A program made the position numbers and the translations under genes. The notes under the pieces are model-generated. The model searched no databases. It was not told the origin of the DNA and was given only the letters and a program-made list of their open reading frames with translations. From positions 38,616,001 through 38,680,000 of the forward strand of contig CM032231.1 in NCBI GenBank assembly GCA_019009955.1: a DNA stretch of 64,000 nucleotides. Direction: 5' to 3'. This document shows, piece by piece, positions 1 to 10,722 of the stretch (its first letter is position 1; every line of letters starts with the position of its first letter). This DNA is from Riptortus pedestris. Its lineage: Eukaryota; Arthropoda; Insecta; Hemiptera; Alydidae.

Positions 1-357
1 ACACTTCCCAGGGCGCCTAATCTCAATTAGGGGCGACTTGGAATGGCCGGCCCGATCCCCTGATTTGGCCCCTTGTGATTTTTTTTCTATGGGGTTTTTT
101 GAAATCCCGTGTTTATGTAAACCGACCAAGGACCTTACAAGATTTGAAGAACAACATCCAGGAAGAAATTGCCAACATAACGCCTGCTATGCTGGTAAGA
201 ATTATGACGTCACCTACCTGATTTGATCTTCAATACCAAGTAAAACAAAACTTTATATTTGTACCTACATTATATTAAAAAATAAAAATTTTCTGATTCG
301 TACAATGTGTTTTATTAAGCTTTCAAAAAAAGGAAGTTATGCTGCTGCACCCTGTAT
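1..357 (+). mobile_element. Tc1-like (DDxD) transposon, 3' end, decayed
   Basis: This is the tail of a Tc1/mariner-superfamily transposase. The motif EWPARSPDLAPCDFF (bases 41-85) carries the last catalytic acidic residue, D in CDFF. Just after it the frame shifts, and the +1 frame continues with a typical C-terminal run (RVYVNRPRTLQDLKNN and on) to a TGA at about 219-221. The element therefore looks dead. About 130 bases downstream the sequence CACCCTGTAT (about 347-356) resembles the usual inverted terminal repeat of this group read backwards. The rest of the element lies left of the window, so length and target duplication cannot be judged. Confidence 0.75.
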
Positions 358-795
358 TAATAAGAATTATGAGGGCAATCTCTCCTCTCGCCCCCTCCCT
401 TTATATGTTTTAATCTGTTCCAATAAAAAATGAATCATTTTCCTCATTTAGAATGAGCACATTTTACAGATTTTTTAAAATAAAAATCTTTGAGTTATTG
501 AAGAATTACAAAGCTTATCTGTCATTACCTTATAAAATGCTCTAAAAAATGTCAAATCAAAATTATGCTTCTCTGTTGGGAAAATGTTTCATTTTCATTA
601 CCTTTCTAACAAACGTATATTTAGTGTTTTGACTTCATTTTCATTGTCACTTCTCGTTTTATTCATATTATTGTGTAAAAAATTTAAATACTTTTTTTGG
701 TTTGTGTTTAATCAATAAATTGTCTCAGATATATTGGCATAGAGTTTTTTAGAGGAAATAAGAAATGTTAAAAATCTCTTTTTAATTTTTTTTAG
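358..795. other. intron sequence, nothing recognised
   Basis: AT-rich sequence between the Tc1-like relic and the first visible ACAP exon. I see no coding signal or structured repeat here. Confidence 0.6.
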
Positions 796-976
796 ATTGT
801 TCTGGTGTGCATAGAAGCCTTGGAGTTCATTATAGTAAAGTTCGGTCCCTGACTTTGGATGCTTGGGAACCAGAAATTTTGAAAGTGATGGCTGAACTGG
901 GAAATGCTGTAGTTAACAGCATATATGAAGCCAACCTTCCTCCAGAAGTGACAAGACCTTCTCCTAATTCTCCTAG
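796..976 (+). CDS. CenB1A: ACAP exon: C-terminal half of ArfGAP domain
   Basis: The exon is flanked by a T-rich tract with acceptor AG (794-795) and donor GTAAAT. It encodes the end of the zinc finger, the arginine-finger motif GVHRS and the helix LTLDAWEPEILKVMAELGN, all diagnostic of ArfGAP. It enters after one base of a codon and ends in phase 2. Confidence 0.92.
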
Positions 977-3900
977 GTAAATACATTTCAATAAATAAAT
1001 TAGAATATTGTAATTTAAATTGTTTCCTTGTGACAGTGAAGTTGGATTGCCACAGTGGCAGGACACATCCATAATTTGAATAGCCAGATTAAATTTGATG
1101 AATTCAAAGTTGTGGCTGAAGAAAGAAACTATCAAGAAAGCATTATCAAAGAGGCTGTTGAAATTATTTTAGTATGGATTTTTAAAAATTGAGCAAACTG
1201 TGGACACAGATTATCCCTCAAAAATTGGCAATTAATCCTGACAAAGCGCAAGGAACACTAAGGAATCCGAAAGACGGATATGGCCCTGACTGGGTTTGAG
1301 GACTCTGCTCCCGAAACTGAACTAGACAAGAATAAATACAACGGCTAGGACAGCTGACCCTCATTCTCTATAGAGATTCTAGCAAGAAGCTAGAAGCATA
1401 GCTAGTGAAATTTTAATTAAAAAAATGCCATGACATAATTCCAGAAGACCTAATTAATAATGATGATATAACGGAATTTCTTTTGTTTTAAAAATTGAAA
1501 TTTGAAAATAAATATTGAATTTAATTATTACGATTATTTTCCATAAAAAAATATTCATGTAAATTATTTAGCCAATTATCATTTCTTTTAGAAATAAAGT
1601 ATGAAATAAAATTTAAAACCAGTGAATTTTGTTTTTAAATGATATGGACGGATTTGTCAATCAATCTTTACTTTCAAGAGAAAGAAGATTTATTTGATCT
1701 GTTACAGAATCATACATGTTTTTGGGATTCTTTAACAGATTTCTTAATTTTACTAAAGAGAAGATAATGCATGATTTAAGTATTTCTTTCTAGTTCTGTG
1801 AGGGAAGCATTTATCAAACGGAAGTGGGTGGTGAAAGAGTTTGTTGCTGGATTATCTCTGTCTCCTCTTCGATGCAAAAGGAAATGGTCTGTAAGAAAAC
1901 TTAGAAGAAGAGCCAGGTCAAGAGAGGGGAGATCTCCACCACCTGGTCTAGCATTGGTGGGCGAAGAGTTAGACACTCCCCCTTTTCCGGGGTGTATTGA
2001 AATCAGTTCTGGAGAAGAGTCTACCGAAGGTGAAGACTCCAGCACAGGTTTGTATTAGATAATAATTTTGTTTCAAGACATTAATTGTTATCTTGTTATA
2101 TATCTAGTTAATTAGTTGTTTTTGCTGAGTACAGCATACAGTTCATTGAACTAGTATGAACAGAGAAACAGTTTAAACTTGACTGTTTGGTTGTATGCCT
2201 ACTTCATGATTTTAGTTGCATGTTTTTTAAAAACTTTTCATGGAAGTGTCTTGTTGAAAAGTCCAACTCATCAAATGTTGAGAAATCAAAATGATTTCTT
2301 TAATTTCACTTTTATTTCAATAAGGCAGCCAGTTACTTTAAAATAGTTTCTATTCTTTAATGTAATGGCCATTACTGCCGTAGGATTGAACAGTTTGTCC
2401 TATACATATTTTAACTTGTTTTAGAAGACTGAGCTTTAAAATTCTTCTTCTTCTTTTACCTCCATCGTGCCGATAAGCGTGGAGGGGCCGCCTCAGTCCA
2501 CTTTGCCCAGCTTGGTCTGTCCGCTGCTAGTCTCCTCATCTCTGGTGCGGTCTTGCCCCTTTCTGCTCCTAATCGAGCTACGTAGTTCTGGTAGGTAAGT
2601 CTAGGTCTACCATGGGGTCGTTTGCCTTCTGGCCGTGCTTCATATAACCATTTGGCCTTTCTTGTGTCCCCCATTCGGTTGACATGGCCAAACCACTTAA
2701 GTTGGCGCTCCTCAACTATCTCTCCAATCGGTCTCACCCCAAGGTCCTCTCTTATCCGCTCATTTCTGATGCGGTCTCACCTTGTTTTTCCCGCAATGCA
2801 CCTTAGGTATCTCATTTCTTCTGCCTTGAGTTTGCTTGCGTGGTTGTCCAATAAAGTCCAACTCTCTGCACCATACAAAAGCACTGGTAGAAAGACCGCT
2901 TTGTAGATTCTGAGTTTGGTTGATCTACTCAATTCTTCCTTGGCAATTAGGGTGTTACGTATTTGGTAGAAAATTCCATTGGCCTGACTCACCCTATTCA
3001 AGACCTCCTGATCTATCCTACCATCCCTGCATATGAGTGTGCCAAGGTACTTATAGGTGTCAACCATCTCAAGTGGTACGCCACTGCAGGTGACATTAAC
3101 GTCTTCCTCTTCTCTTCCTACACACATAACCTTACTTGTCTTGACATTTATGTCCATTCCTTTTCTCTTTAGCTCCTCATACCACTCCGTAACACTAGTT
3201 TGCAGCCTTTCCTGCGAGTCCGCCACAATCACTACATCGTCGGCATATAACATTGCTTGGGCTAGAACGGGCATCACATTCCAGTAGCCCACCAGTGCTC
3301 GGGGTGTCCTTCTTTTGCAGATTTTCCATATTTCGTCCATCACTATAATGAACAACAATGGCTAAGGCTGTCCCCTTGTTTGACTCCCTTGTAGAAGCTA
3401 AATGGAGAAGACTCCTTTCCATTGAGTCTCACAACTCCTTTTAGGTCTTGATACGCCGACTTAATGGCACTAATGAGGTTATGTGGAACATGCTTGCTAA
3501 TCAGAGCGTCCCATATCTCTTGCCGTGGGACAGAGTCAAATGCAGATTTCAAATCCAGAAAGGCCAGATAGACATTCCTCCCTCTGCCCCATGCCTTCTC
3601 CAATATCATTCGGGCCGAGAATATATGGTCCTGGGTCTGCCTGCCCGGTCTAAAAGCAGCCTGTTCTTCCTCAAGATCCCCCTCAACTATTTTCCTTAGT
3701 CTCTGCTCAAGGATTCTGGTGTATAGCTTATACACCACAGAGGACAAGCATATAGGCCTGTAGTTTTCGCACTCAGCTTGACTGCCCTTCTTGTAGATTG
3801 GGATGATTATATTATTCTCCCAATCATTTGGGATTCTCTTTTCGTCCCATATCTTTTGGAATAGGGCTTGTAGGCACTTCCTTAATTCCTGTCCACTATA

Positions 3901-6900
3901 TTTGATGAATTCCGGGGATATTCTGTCATGTCCAGCAGCTTTACCCAATCTTAGCTTCTCAATAGCTTCCTCCACTTCATCCTCCTCTATTGCATCATCT
4001 ATATCTTCAGGGTAGTCATCATCTTGTCTTCCTCTCCCCCTAAGATTCTGCAAGTTATTGGGTTGATGCTCCACCATACTGAATTTATCCTGGAAGTGAT
4101 CCCTCCAGACTTTCAGGATCTCCCTATCATCCGTCACAATATTGCCATTTACATTCTTTACATTCCTAATTGGTTTGGACCTTTTCCCTCTCAGAGCTTT
4201 GGTTATGTACCAGAACTTCTTTATATTTTCCTTATAGTGCTTTTCTATTTCTAGGCCGAACTCTTCCCAGGACTTCTGCTTTGCATCCTTGACAACCCTT
4301 TTTGCCTCATTCCTCAGTTGCACATAAGCCTCCCAATCCCTTTGGAGCTTACTTCTTTTATATGATTTCCAGGCTTCCTTCTTCCTTTTGATGGCAGTCC
4401 TAACTTCTTCACTCCACCACTTAGTCATCTTTGTGCCTGGCCTGACTTTCTGCATACCGCAAACCTACCTCTGTGGCTGTCCTGAGAATGCATGATTTGA
4501 TTTCTGTCCAGAGTGAATTGATGCCTAAGTCCAAATCCATTTCTTGTAGGCGAAAATTCTTACACTTTTAAATACAGCAATACTTTATTGCAAAAAAAAA
4601 ATGTATAAGCTTAAAAATAGTAATAAATATTTTGCTCGTCCTAGTATTACTTGCTTACCAATTTCAGCCATTTGATTTCTGTCAGATTAATACAGGTAAT
4701 TTGTAAATTGTCATATTTCCTTTACGGGAAATTGGATACTGAGTTTGTACTCATGAAATTCTACTCATTGAGTGTGCTTACGATCAATTTTGAAAAATGT
4801 CTTCAATCATCCTCGGATCTTACCTAGAAAATGGCAAAAATGACGTCTATTAAAGTTTATATAAATGAATTTTTATATACGTAAATAGAATACATAGGCA
4901 CTCATAGGTTTTAGACTTTTATTTATCATAATGGCCAAAAATATTGAATTAAAAAAACTGTTTTCATGCTATTGTAAGAGCCATAGGAAGTTTGATGATA
5001 TAATAATAGATTAATCTTAGTTAAGACTCAACTGTTTAGCCCTTCTAATATAATTGTCTAATAAATCTGAACATTAATTTATAAACAAAATTTGAGTACC
5101 TAACAATTGCCTGGTGAAGGCTCTTTGTCAACTCTTCAACTATGATTTGAAATAATAATTTTGTGATCTAATTAAACCTATTATTATTATACATTTTAAA
5201 TGTGTTTTTATTTTTAAGAGCAGGATTTATATATTTTATTGCTTTTATTATTCAAACCACTGAAAAAATTATAATAATAACTATATTTTAGTGAGTGAAG
5301 AAGATATAAGCAAGCTATCTCCAACCCTTTTGCTGTATAAAGCTTCCGCTGCTCATAATATACCTGTGATGATGCAAGCTTTAGCATTAGGTGCTGAAAA
5401 ACACTGGGAAAATCCAGAACAGAATTGCATGGGCCATCTTCACCAAGCTGTTATCAGTGTAAGGGGTTTTAAATGTTATTTATCTTTTGAAAGTGAAAAG
5501 TTATGTACACTTAAATATGTTGTGAAATGTATTATTTAGTTGCTGTAACTACTAGCTAGCCTTGGAGAGTTGTTCCCATTAACAGGAATTCTTTTCGTGG
5601 AAACAAAAAATGAAAAGTAGAGGGGCAACCATTTCCCATAGCCTTCTGAATTTTTCTGTCCAACGTTAAAGACGTCAGAGATAGTTAGAGTGAGGAGTTT
5701 TTCACTGAAGAATTGTGAGAGATCCATTCTTAAACAGCCCCTTAGTTCTGCGTAAGCTGAATTTGAAGTGACAACATGACATTTTTGAACTTATATTTAC
5801 ATTCTTCAACTCTAGAGTTATTTTAGGAAAAGAGACAGTTCATTGAACGGAATAAACAAAATATGTATTACGGTGGTTGAAAAAACAGTGAATTTATGTC
5901 TCTGTAGGAAAGAGATGATTGCAAGGGATCCAAAAACGATGACTCTCTACTGAAATTGATGACATGAGATTCAGGTTCAGACTGTATCTTGCTTGTGCAT
6001 CTAAACACATTAAATAAAGTCAGAGTGAGTTCTGTCAATGAGAACAATATTTGGAATTTAGGCTTCAAATAATGTGTTTCATAATATACTTAACTTATAG
6101 GACTTAACTTAAAACCCTTCCCCCTCTCCCCAATCTGGCTAGAAAAGGGTTTAATCTTGGCATAACTTGCCCTGATCATACTAAAAAGTACTAAGTAAAT
6201 ATTTACATAGGGCTCAGGTTAGCCATGTCAGTTAAAGTATTGACCTTAATCTCACATGGTTAACCTAGATTGGCGAGTTCGATTCCCACCTGGACAAAGG
6301 AATTTATTTAGTGATGGAATTAAATAAATAAAATCCTTAGTCCCACCCTGGATAGAAAAGGGTGGTAACCTATGGATAACCCGTCCCAATTAGCCTTAGT
6401 TGCAAAAAGTGGACATTAATTAATAATTTAATTTTAAATATTTACATATACTAAAATAAAATATTTATTTTTCTGGGTGAAACATATGTTTAAAAACGCA
6501 TGCAGCAATTATTAAAATCGGCTTAGGAATGCTTCAAGTTGGACTGGAGTCGCTACTATGGTACAAGCTGATGCTCTCTGGAACTCTTTATAGGCACTGA
6601 AGTAAAGCTAGTGCTCTGAAAGTGCACTCTGTCCTGATAAACATTTTTTGGAGGAAAATAGGTTTTGTTTATTCACCCAGATTGATTAGTTCCTCTACGA
6701 CCCAGCATCCCTGGATGAGTGGTTTTGGTTAACAGATACCTAATTTTCAAAATATAAACCACCATAAGCTACCACTTGAAACAAGCTACGTTTGTGCCAA
6801 ATGTTTGATGCCATTTCAGTACCATGATGCAAAAGACCTGTACATTCATTTTTCACTTCTTTAACATGCCAAAGTGCCTATCAGTGTCAGGATGTGTGTC

Positions 6901-7461
6901 ATGTACAGATGAAAATCCCAAGGTGCTACTGTTGGGCTAGAGCAGCATACATTTTCTTATGCTCAGGACTTCGGAAGCAATTGTTGTCTAAACCTCTGAG
7001 GTAATTGCTCAACCTTCAGTAACTAACGGAAAGTGGGCTATTCTTCTGTCATGAAAAGGTCAAAACTTTTTTTTTTCAAATTGGCACAGGGAGAGCTGGT
7101 TGTTAAACTTTAACTCTCTACTTTTGGTTATTAGAATTTTTGAAATAGAACCATTTTTTATCACAATCGGTTTAATGAAATGAGTGTTTTATTCAAATAT
7201 TTAGGGTTTTCAGATCTTTTTTTTTTTAATGCCCACCCTTCATTCTGCCTGCTGAGGCATTCAGTAGCTTGGAACAATTCTGCAGTTTCTGAAACTGAAA
7301 TCAATGTTGGGCGAGTGACAGAAAACTGTTCTTGGGATACTAGTTATTAGGAAAGCCTCTATGTACTTGTGCACAGGTCTTCACATTCTCTCAGTCTCTG
7401 AATCGAAAGGTCTTAGGGATCCACTGTGATATTTGCTTTCAAGATCAAAACCTTCTTCCTT

Positions 7462-7498
<37 letters not shown>

Positions 7499-9038
7499 CT
7501 CTGCAGCGCACTTGGACCCTGGATCTATCCCCTCTATTTCACACATTTCAGTTCCCAGCATCAGTCGCTTTGTGTTCTTTTTACTTCCTTGTATGGAGCA
7601 AAGGAAGTATTGCAATAAAGAAAATGTTTGGTGCTCTGATTTGATTGAATTATCGCTTTTGACCCTTCCTGACTAGTTTTGGCAAGACATCTGTACGTAT
7701 ATTTGTATTTTTTTTCCCGCATAACCCAAAAATGTCTAGCCTTAGAATGTTGAAATTTCATATTTGGGATTGTTCTAACATCTACTGCTACATTGTTATA
7801 ATATTTATTTATGTAATTATTAACTGAGGACATGAACACATCAATTATAGAGAACATGATTTAAAGAAATTAATTGTTTGGCAATTTCTATTTTTAAAGT
7901 CACTATATTTTTTTTTGTAGGGTTCTGTAATGGCCTGTGAATACCTATTGCTGAATGGTATTTCAATTAATTCTCAGGATGAATCTGGAAGGACACCTTT
8001 ACACCATGCTGTGCAAATGGGTAATTGTTTTGAATAAAGAAAAGAATGAAAGTCCATTTTTAATTTTTTTTTAAATACTTCATGCAGTACAGTGACACAT
8101 AGTTGACTTGGAGAGAGAAAAATCGTTCCAATTCTTCAGAAGTTTTTTATTTCAGCGCTAAGCACTTTCGAAGACTATTGTCTTCGTGCTTATTGTATAA
8201 GCGCTTAGCGCTGAAGTAAAAAACTTGTGAAGAATTGGACATTTTTTTCTTTCCAAGTACACAATATTCTTCATTTCCAACAACACTACTGTGAACACAC
8301 ATAATAGACTATGGATTATGAGGCTTCCAAATTTGTTGAATTACTTAGCTGGTCTCATTTTTATTTTGTCAAAAATACTGAGTTTCATTGACATCGATTT
8401 AGACGTTCATGTCTCATAGCATTGTTTGACCCTTCTATAGTTTTTCGTTTATACCTCATTTATACTTCGTTATATGGAAAAAGCATAAATCAACATTTAC
8501 TTTAAATAACAAAATAAACAACTTTCGTTGTGTGCATAAATGCCAAAAAACCAATCGGAAACGAAATACCGCTATTTTTAATTCCAGACCTCCCTTATAA
8601 ACCCCACTCCTGTTCGTACCTTAAAATTTTAATATAACTTATACTCAGGGAGATGTTAATACCAAATCACATACGGGGTCTTGTTTAGTTTGGTTGAGTC
8701 TTTTGTGCCATATATAATTATTGACTCCCACTATAATTTTTACTGTATAACTCATTTACACTTTGGTATACGACAAAAGGGTATATAACAAAAATTACCC
8801 TAAATATCAAAATAAACAACTTTTGTTATGTGCATATTTGCCGAAAAACCAATAGTAGACAAAACATCGCTATTTTTAATTTCAGGCCTCCCTTATAACC
8901 CCCATCCCTGTTCCTCTCAGATACTACTAATATAGCCAGAAACCTAACCTGTTTTAGTAGTAATATACATACCAAGTTTCATAAAATTCGGTTCAGCCAT
9001 TTACGATTCTATAAAGCACATACAAACAAACATTCATT

Positions 9039-9098
<60 letters not shown>

Positions 9099-10722
9099 TG
9101 TATTCTATAGATCAGGGGTGAGCAACCTTTCTAATCAACGTTTTTTGGCGGGCTGTCAAAAAAAAAAATTACATATTTATATATATTTTATAACAATATA
9201 TTCAGTGGGGAAAGTCTATAAAATAAAATCAATTTTAGAAATGCTTGGCTGGCCGCATAAACATGTTTAAAGGGCCGGGGGCCGCACGTTGCTCATCCCT
9301 GCTATAGATTACTGTTAATCCAAGTTTATCCTTTTAACAAAGAAACTTTTCACAGGTCATACTGCTCAGGTGTGCCTTTTATTAAAACATAGAGCTAACC
9401 AGCATATTAAAGATACTGAAGGAGTTGAAGCATTAGACATCGCTATTAATACAGCACATGCAGATATAGTTACTCTGTGAGTTTCCCTCAAAATGATTTC
9501 TAAGAATTTTTTAAAATTTTAATTAAGTTTTTTTTTTAAGTATTTTTCTATACATATTCTTATTTTTATATAGTTCTAAAGATTATTTTTATTAATTTAA
9601 ATTTAAAAAAAATAAGAGATGGTACATGAAACATTGAAAATCTTTTATACATGCAAAGTCAAATTCTTTTTTTGCATTTTTTGGTAACCTGACCTCGGAA
9701 AAATGTTCAGCAAATTTATTTGGTCCATATCTATATTCCTGACGGACTGTGGGGGCATTGCTTATTCATTTTTTCGAAATCCTTCTTTGCTTCTTGAGCC
9801 TTTCAATTCTTCTAATATAATTATATTATTTTGGCTGGGTTCCTCCTCTAATAAACATGTCGAGGATTTTATTAAACCATCTCAATGAGTTTATTCATTG
9901 AGTGAGTGTTTGGGATGAGTTCACTAGAATAGTAGTAAAATGTTTTTAGATATGGTAGAATTTTGCATAATTAAGAAGTACTAATCAAGTTAGGAATACT
10001 TATTCTGAAGTTATTCATTGCAATCTATATTAAATAAGCCTCATGTTTAGTCTTGTATCGCTTCAGTAGTATTTGTCTCTTCATAAATTTGGGTTATATC
10101 CTACACGTCATTCAGAGAGGCGTAAAAGTTCCTAAATTTGTTATTTTATAGTTTTCATGCATTCGAATTATATTATTTTTCTGCAGTGACAACTCTTTCT
10201 GGGCGAAATAGAAATGTCATTTTATACTTCTACTATTGTTCTGTAGCTTTAAATATATAAACAGAATAAATGATAAAGAAAAAACTCTGCCAAACAATTT
10301 TGGAATATTGAAAAAAAATAATGCTGGAATAAGAAAGCATAGGTAGATCTGCTTGGTGGAAGCTAGAATAATATGTTTGTAGTGAGCTTCAGATCAAAAT
10401 ATTTTATAGGATTTAATTTGTAAATCTGTTTATGATTAATAAAAATATTGTAATAAATATTTCGTGAATCCTTAATAAGTACACTGTTTAGTAATTTCCA
10501 TAGTATGGATTGCGATAAATTCGAAACTCTTCATCTACTTTAATTTTAGTATTAAAATGATTTAATTGTTTCAGTCTACGCCTTGGTCGCTTAAATGAAG
10601 AGATGAAAGATTCGGAAGCAGGAACTGGTGATGACACATTCAACGATGTAGTACGAGATTTCTCACAACTTTCTTATAATTCATCTCCTGCAAAATTTGA
10701 AGAAGACAGTGGAGGTGGATGA
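796..10722 (+). CDS. CenB1A: ACAP/centaurin-beta Arf GTPase-activating protein (3' half, six exons)
   Basis: This gene encodes a GTPase-activating protein for Arf-family small GTPases (Arf6-type in the known family), acting on endosomal and plasma membrane. Full-length ACAPs read BAR, PH, ArfGAP, ankyrin. Only the part from the end of the ArfGAP zinc finger onward is in the window. Exons 796-976, 1794-2047, 5292-5458, 7921-8020, 9356-9476 and 10575-10722 join in phases 2, 1, 0, 1, 2, all with GT-AG sites. The motif CSGVHRSLGVH includes the last zinc-binding Cys and the catalytic Arg. A basic stretch, then an acidic serine-rich stretch, links to three ankyrin repeats. The C terminus (IVTLLRLGRLNEEM, DVVRDFSQL) is very close to vertebrate ACAPs. 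The introns hold several transposons. A frame conflict near the stop is discussed in the findings. Confidence 0.93.
1030..1440 (+). pseudogene. degenerate coding fragment, possibly retroelement
   Basis: Within the ACAP intron a stretch reads as protein for about 40 codons (HIHNLNSQIKFDEFKVVAEE and beyond to KEAVEIILVW). It then continues in broken frames with stops. The end pattern 'VVAEERNYQESIIKEAVEI' resembles the C-terminal region of some Penelope-like or other retroelement reverse transcriptases. The resemblance is from memory of the pattern and is weak. It could also be a pseudogene of another kind. Confidence 0.3.
1794..2047 (+). CDS. CenB1A: ACAP exon: end of ArfGAP and linker
   Basis: It begins SVREAFIKRKWVVKEFV, which matches the family position that reads KEAYIRAKYVERKFV. 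A strongly basic stretch (RCKRKWSVRKLRRRARSR) follows, then an acidic serine-rich linker (SSGEESTEGEDSS). Acceptor CTAG, donor GTTTGT. The linker is not well conserved in the family. Confidence 0.9.
2443..4552 (-). mobile_element. 5'-truncated non-LTR retrotransposon (RTE-like)
   Basis: A non-LTR element lies antisense in the ACAP intron between 2047 and 5292. It covers the reverse transcriptase and the C-terminal region but lacks the endonuclease, the usual result of incomplete target-primed reverse transcription. The 3' end is a short (GAA)n tail at about 2443-2456, right after the stop. A 9-bp match AAAATTCTT at 2438-2446 and 4553-4561 is the likely target duplication. The clade is uncertain: the simple-repeat 3' tail and the ending LKWFGHVNRM fit RTE-like elements, but a search is needed to settle it. 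Confidence 0.85.
2456..4565 (-). pseudogene. non-LTR reverse transcriptase, broken
   Basis: The minus-strand reading covers ...TKMTKWWSEEVRTA, the fingers (GKAAGHDRISPEFIKY; WENNIIIPIYKKGS; NYRPICLSSVVYKLY), palm motif A FLDLKSAFDSV and motif C MLYADDVVIV. These are the three catalytic Asp positions of an RNA-directed DNA polymerase. The thumb and C-terminal region end RPRLTYQN...LSARWR and TAA. Three breaks are visible: a frame change near 4445-4455, another near 3345-3360 just after GVKQGDSLS, and an in-frame TGA at 2777-2779 where a Trp is expected. No functional product is expected. Confidence 0.88.
4562..5291. other. intron sequence, nothing recognised
   Basis: AT-rich intron right of the retrotransposon, up to the first ankyrin exon. 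No coding or repeat structure seen. Confidence 0.6.
5292..5458 (+). CDS. CenB1A: ACAP exon: first ankyrin repeat
   Basis: The translation starts VSEEDISKLSPTLLLYKA and contains ALALGAEKHWENPEQN and HLHQAVIS, the first ankyrin repeat of ACAPs. Acceptor TTTTAG, donor GTAAGG, phase 0 at its end. The open frame runs on into the intron for about 80 bases, but the splice site is strong. Confidence 0.92.
6210..6430 (+). repeat. tRNA-derived SINE, copy 1
   Basis: A roughly 220-bp unit begins GGGCTCAGGTTAGCCATG and has a RNA polymerase III A-box-like GGTTAGCCATG (about 6217-6227) and a B box GAGTTCGATTCCC (about 6275-6287). A shared non-tRNA body follows (CCACCCTGG...AAAAGGGTGGTAACC...CCGTCCCAATTAGCC) with an AT tail. 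The same unit occurs at 26262-26493 and 58556-58783 (minus) and 36577-36796 (plus), with decayed copies at 60.7 and 62.9 kb. Confidence 0.8.
6431..7920. other. intron sequence with long T tract
   Basis: Mostly unremarkable intron. A run of about 27 T at 7467-7493 reads as poly(A) on the minus strand, so a minus-strand retroposed insert could lie just right of it (7494 onward), but I recognise no gene there. The low-complexity ORFs across it are not genes. Confidence 0.5.
7921..8020 (+). CDS. CenB1A: ACAP exon: second ankyrin repeat
   Basis: The 100-base exon encodes GSVMACEYLLLNGISINSQ and ESGRTPLHHAVQM, a canonical ankyrin unit with the TPLHHA signature. A long T tract and TTGTAG precede it and GTAATT follows it. 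It is too short to stand out as an ORF and was found by joining frames. Confidence 0.93.
8107..8259. repeat. hairpin MITE-like inverted repeat
   Basis: The arms are near-perfect inverted repeats. TCCAATTCTTC near 8127 pairs with GAAGAATTGGA ending at 8239. The inner part TTCAGCGCTAAGC pairs with GCTTAGCGCTGAA. The outer CTTGGAGAGAGAAAAA pairs imperfectly with TTTTTTCTTTCCAAG. The centre holds a second small hairpin (TCGAAGACTATTGTCTTCG). The shape fits a miniature inverted-repeat element. The family is unknown. Confidence 0.65.
8395..9041 (-). mobile_element. Helitron-like repeat (family B), copy 1
   Basis: On the minus strand this copy reads from a (TA)n tract into TGTTTGTATGTGC and GAACCGAATTTTATGAAAC. 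It then has two related monomers of roughly 300 bp, each with the core TTATAAGGGAGGCCTGAAAT and TAGCGAT followed by AAAGTTGTTTATTTTG. The same arrangement recurs at 28.4-29.1 kb and 35.2-35.8 kb. The 35-kb copy ends with the Helitron-type terminus CTAG before T, which is why I call the family Helitron-like. No coding capacity. Confidence 0.6.
9042..9095. repeat. (TA)n microsatellite
   Basis: About 27 uninterrupted TA units abut the 5' side of a family-B element. Confidence 0.95.
9113..9301. mobile_element. hAT-type MITE with 8-bp target duplication
   Basis: The element starts CAGGGGTGAGCAACCTTTC and ends GCCGCACGTTGCTCATCCCTG, imperfect inverted repeats of hAT style. It is flanked by identical 8-bp copies of CTATAGAT at 9105-9112 and 9302-9309. 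At 189 bp it has no coding capacity and would need a transposase in trans. It lies 54 bases upstream of an ACAP exon. Confidence 0.9.
9356..9476 (+). CDS. CenB1A: ACAP exon: third ankyrin repeat
   Basis: It encodes GHTAQVCLLLKHRANQHIKD and ALDIAINTAHADIVTL, the third ankyrin repeat. Acceptor CACAG, donor GTGAGT. It ends in phase 2 and completes a Leu with the next exon. It lies only 54 bases downstream of a hAT MITE. Confidence 0.93.
9477..10574. other. intron sequence, nothing recognised
   Basis: AT-rich intron between the last two ACAP exons. The short ORF at about 9703-9888 lacks any recognisable feature. Confidence 0.6.
10575..10722 (+). CDS. CenB1A: ACAP exon: C terminus and stop
   Basis: It encodes LRLGRLNEEMKDSEAG, then DDTFNDVVRDFSQLSYN, and ends KFEEDSGGG followed by TGA at 10720-10722. 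The family match is strong up to about SSPAKFEED. A perfect donor (GAG/GTAAGT) stands 34 bases after the stop. Either the 3' UTR is spliced or the stop results from a one-base shift. Confidence 0.88.

Noticed and set aside
1776..2045. 89-codon minus-strand ORF
   Set aside because: Complement of the ACAP linker exon, which has correct splice sites and family similarity.
7426..7644. ORF with a long Phe run
   Set aside because: Produced by a run of about 27 T; no family signal.
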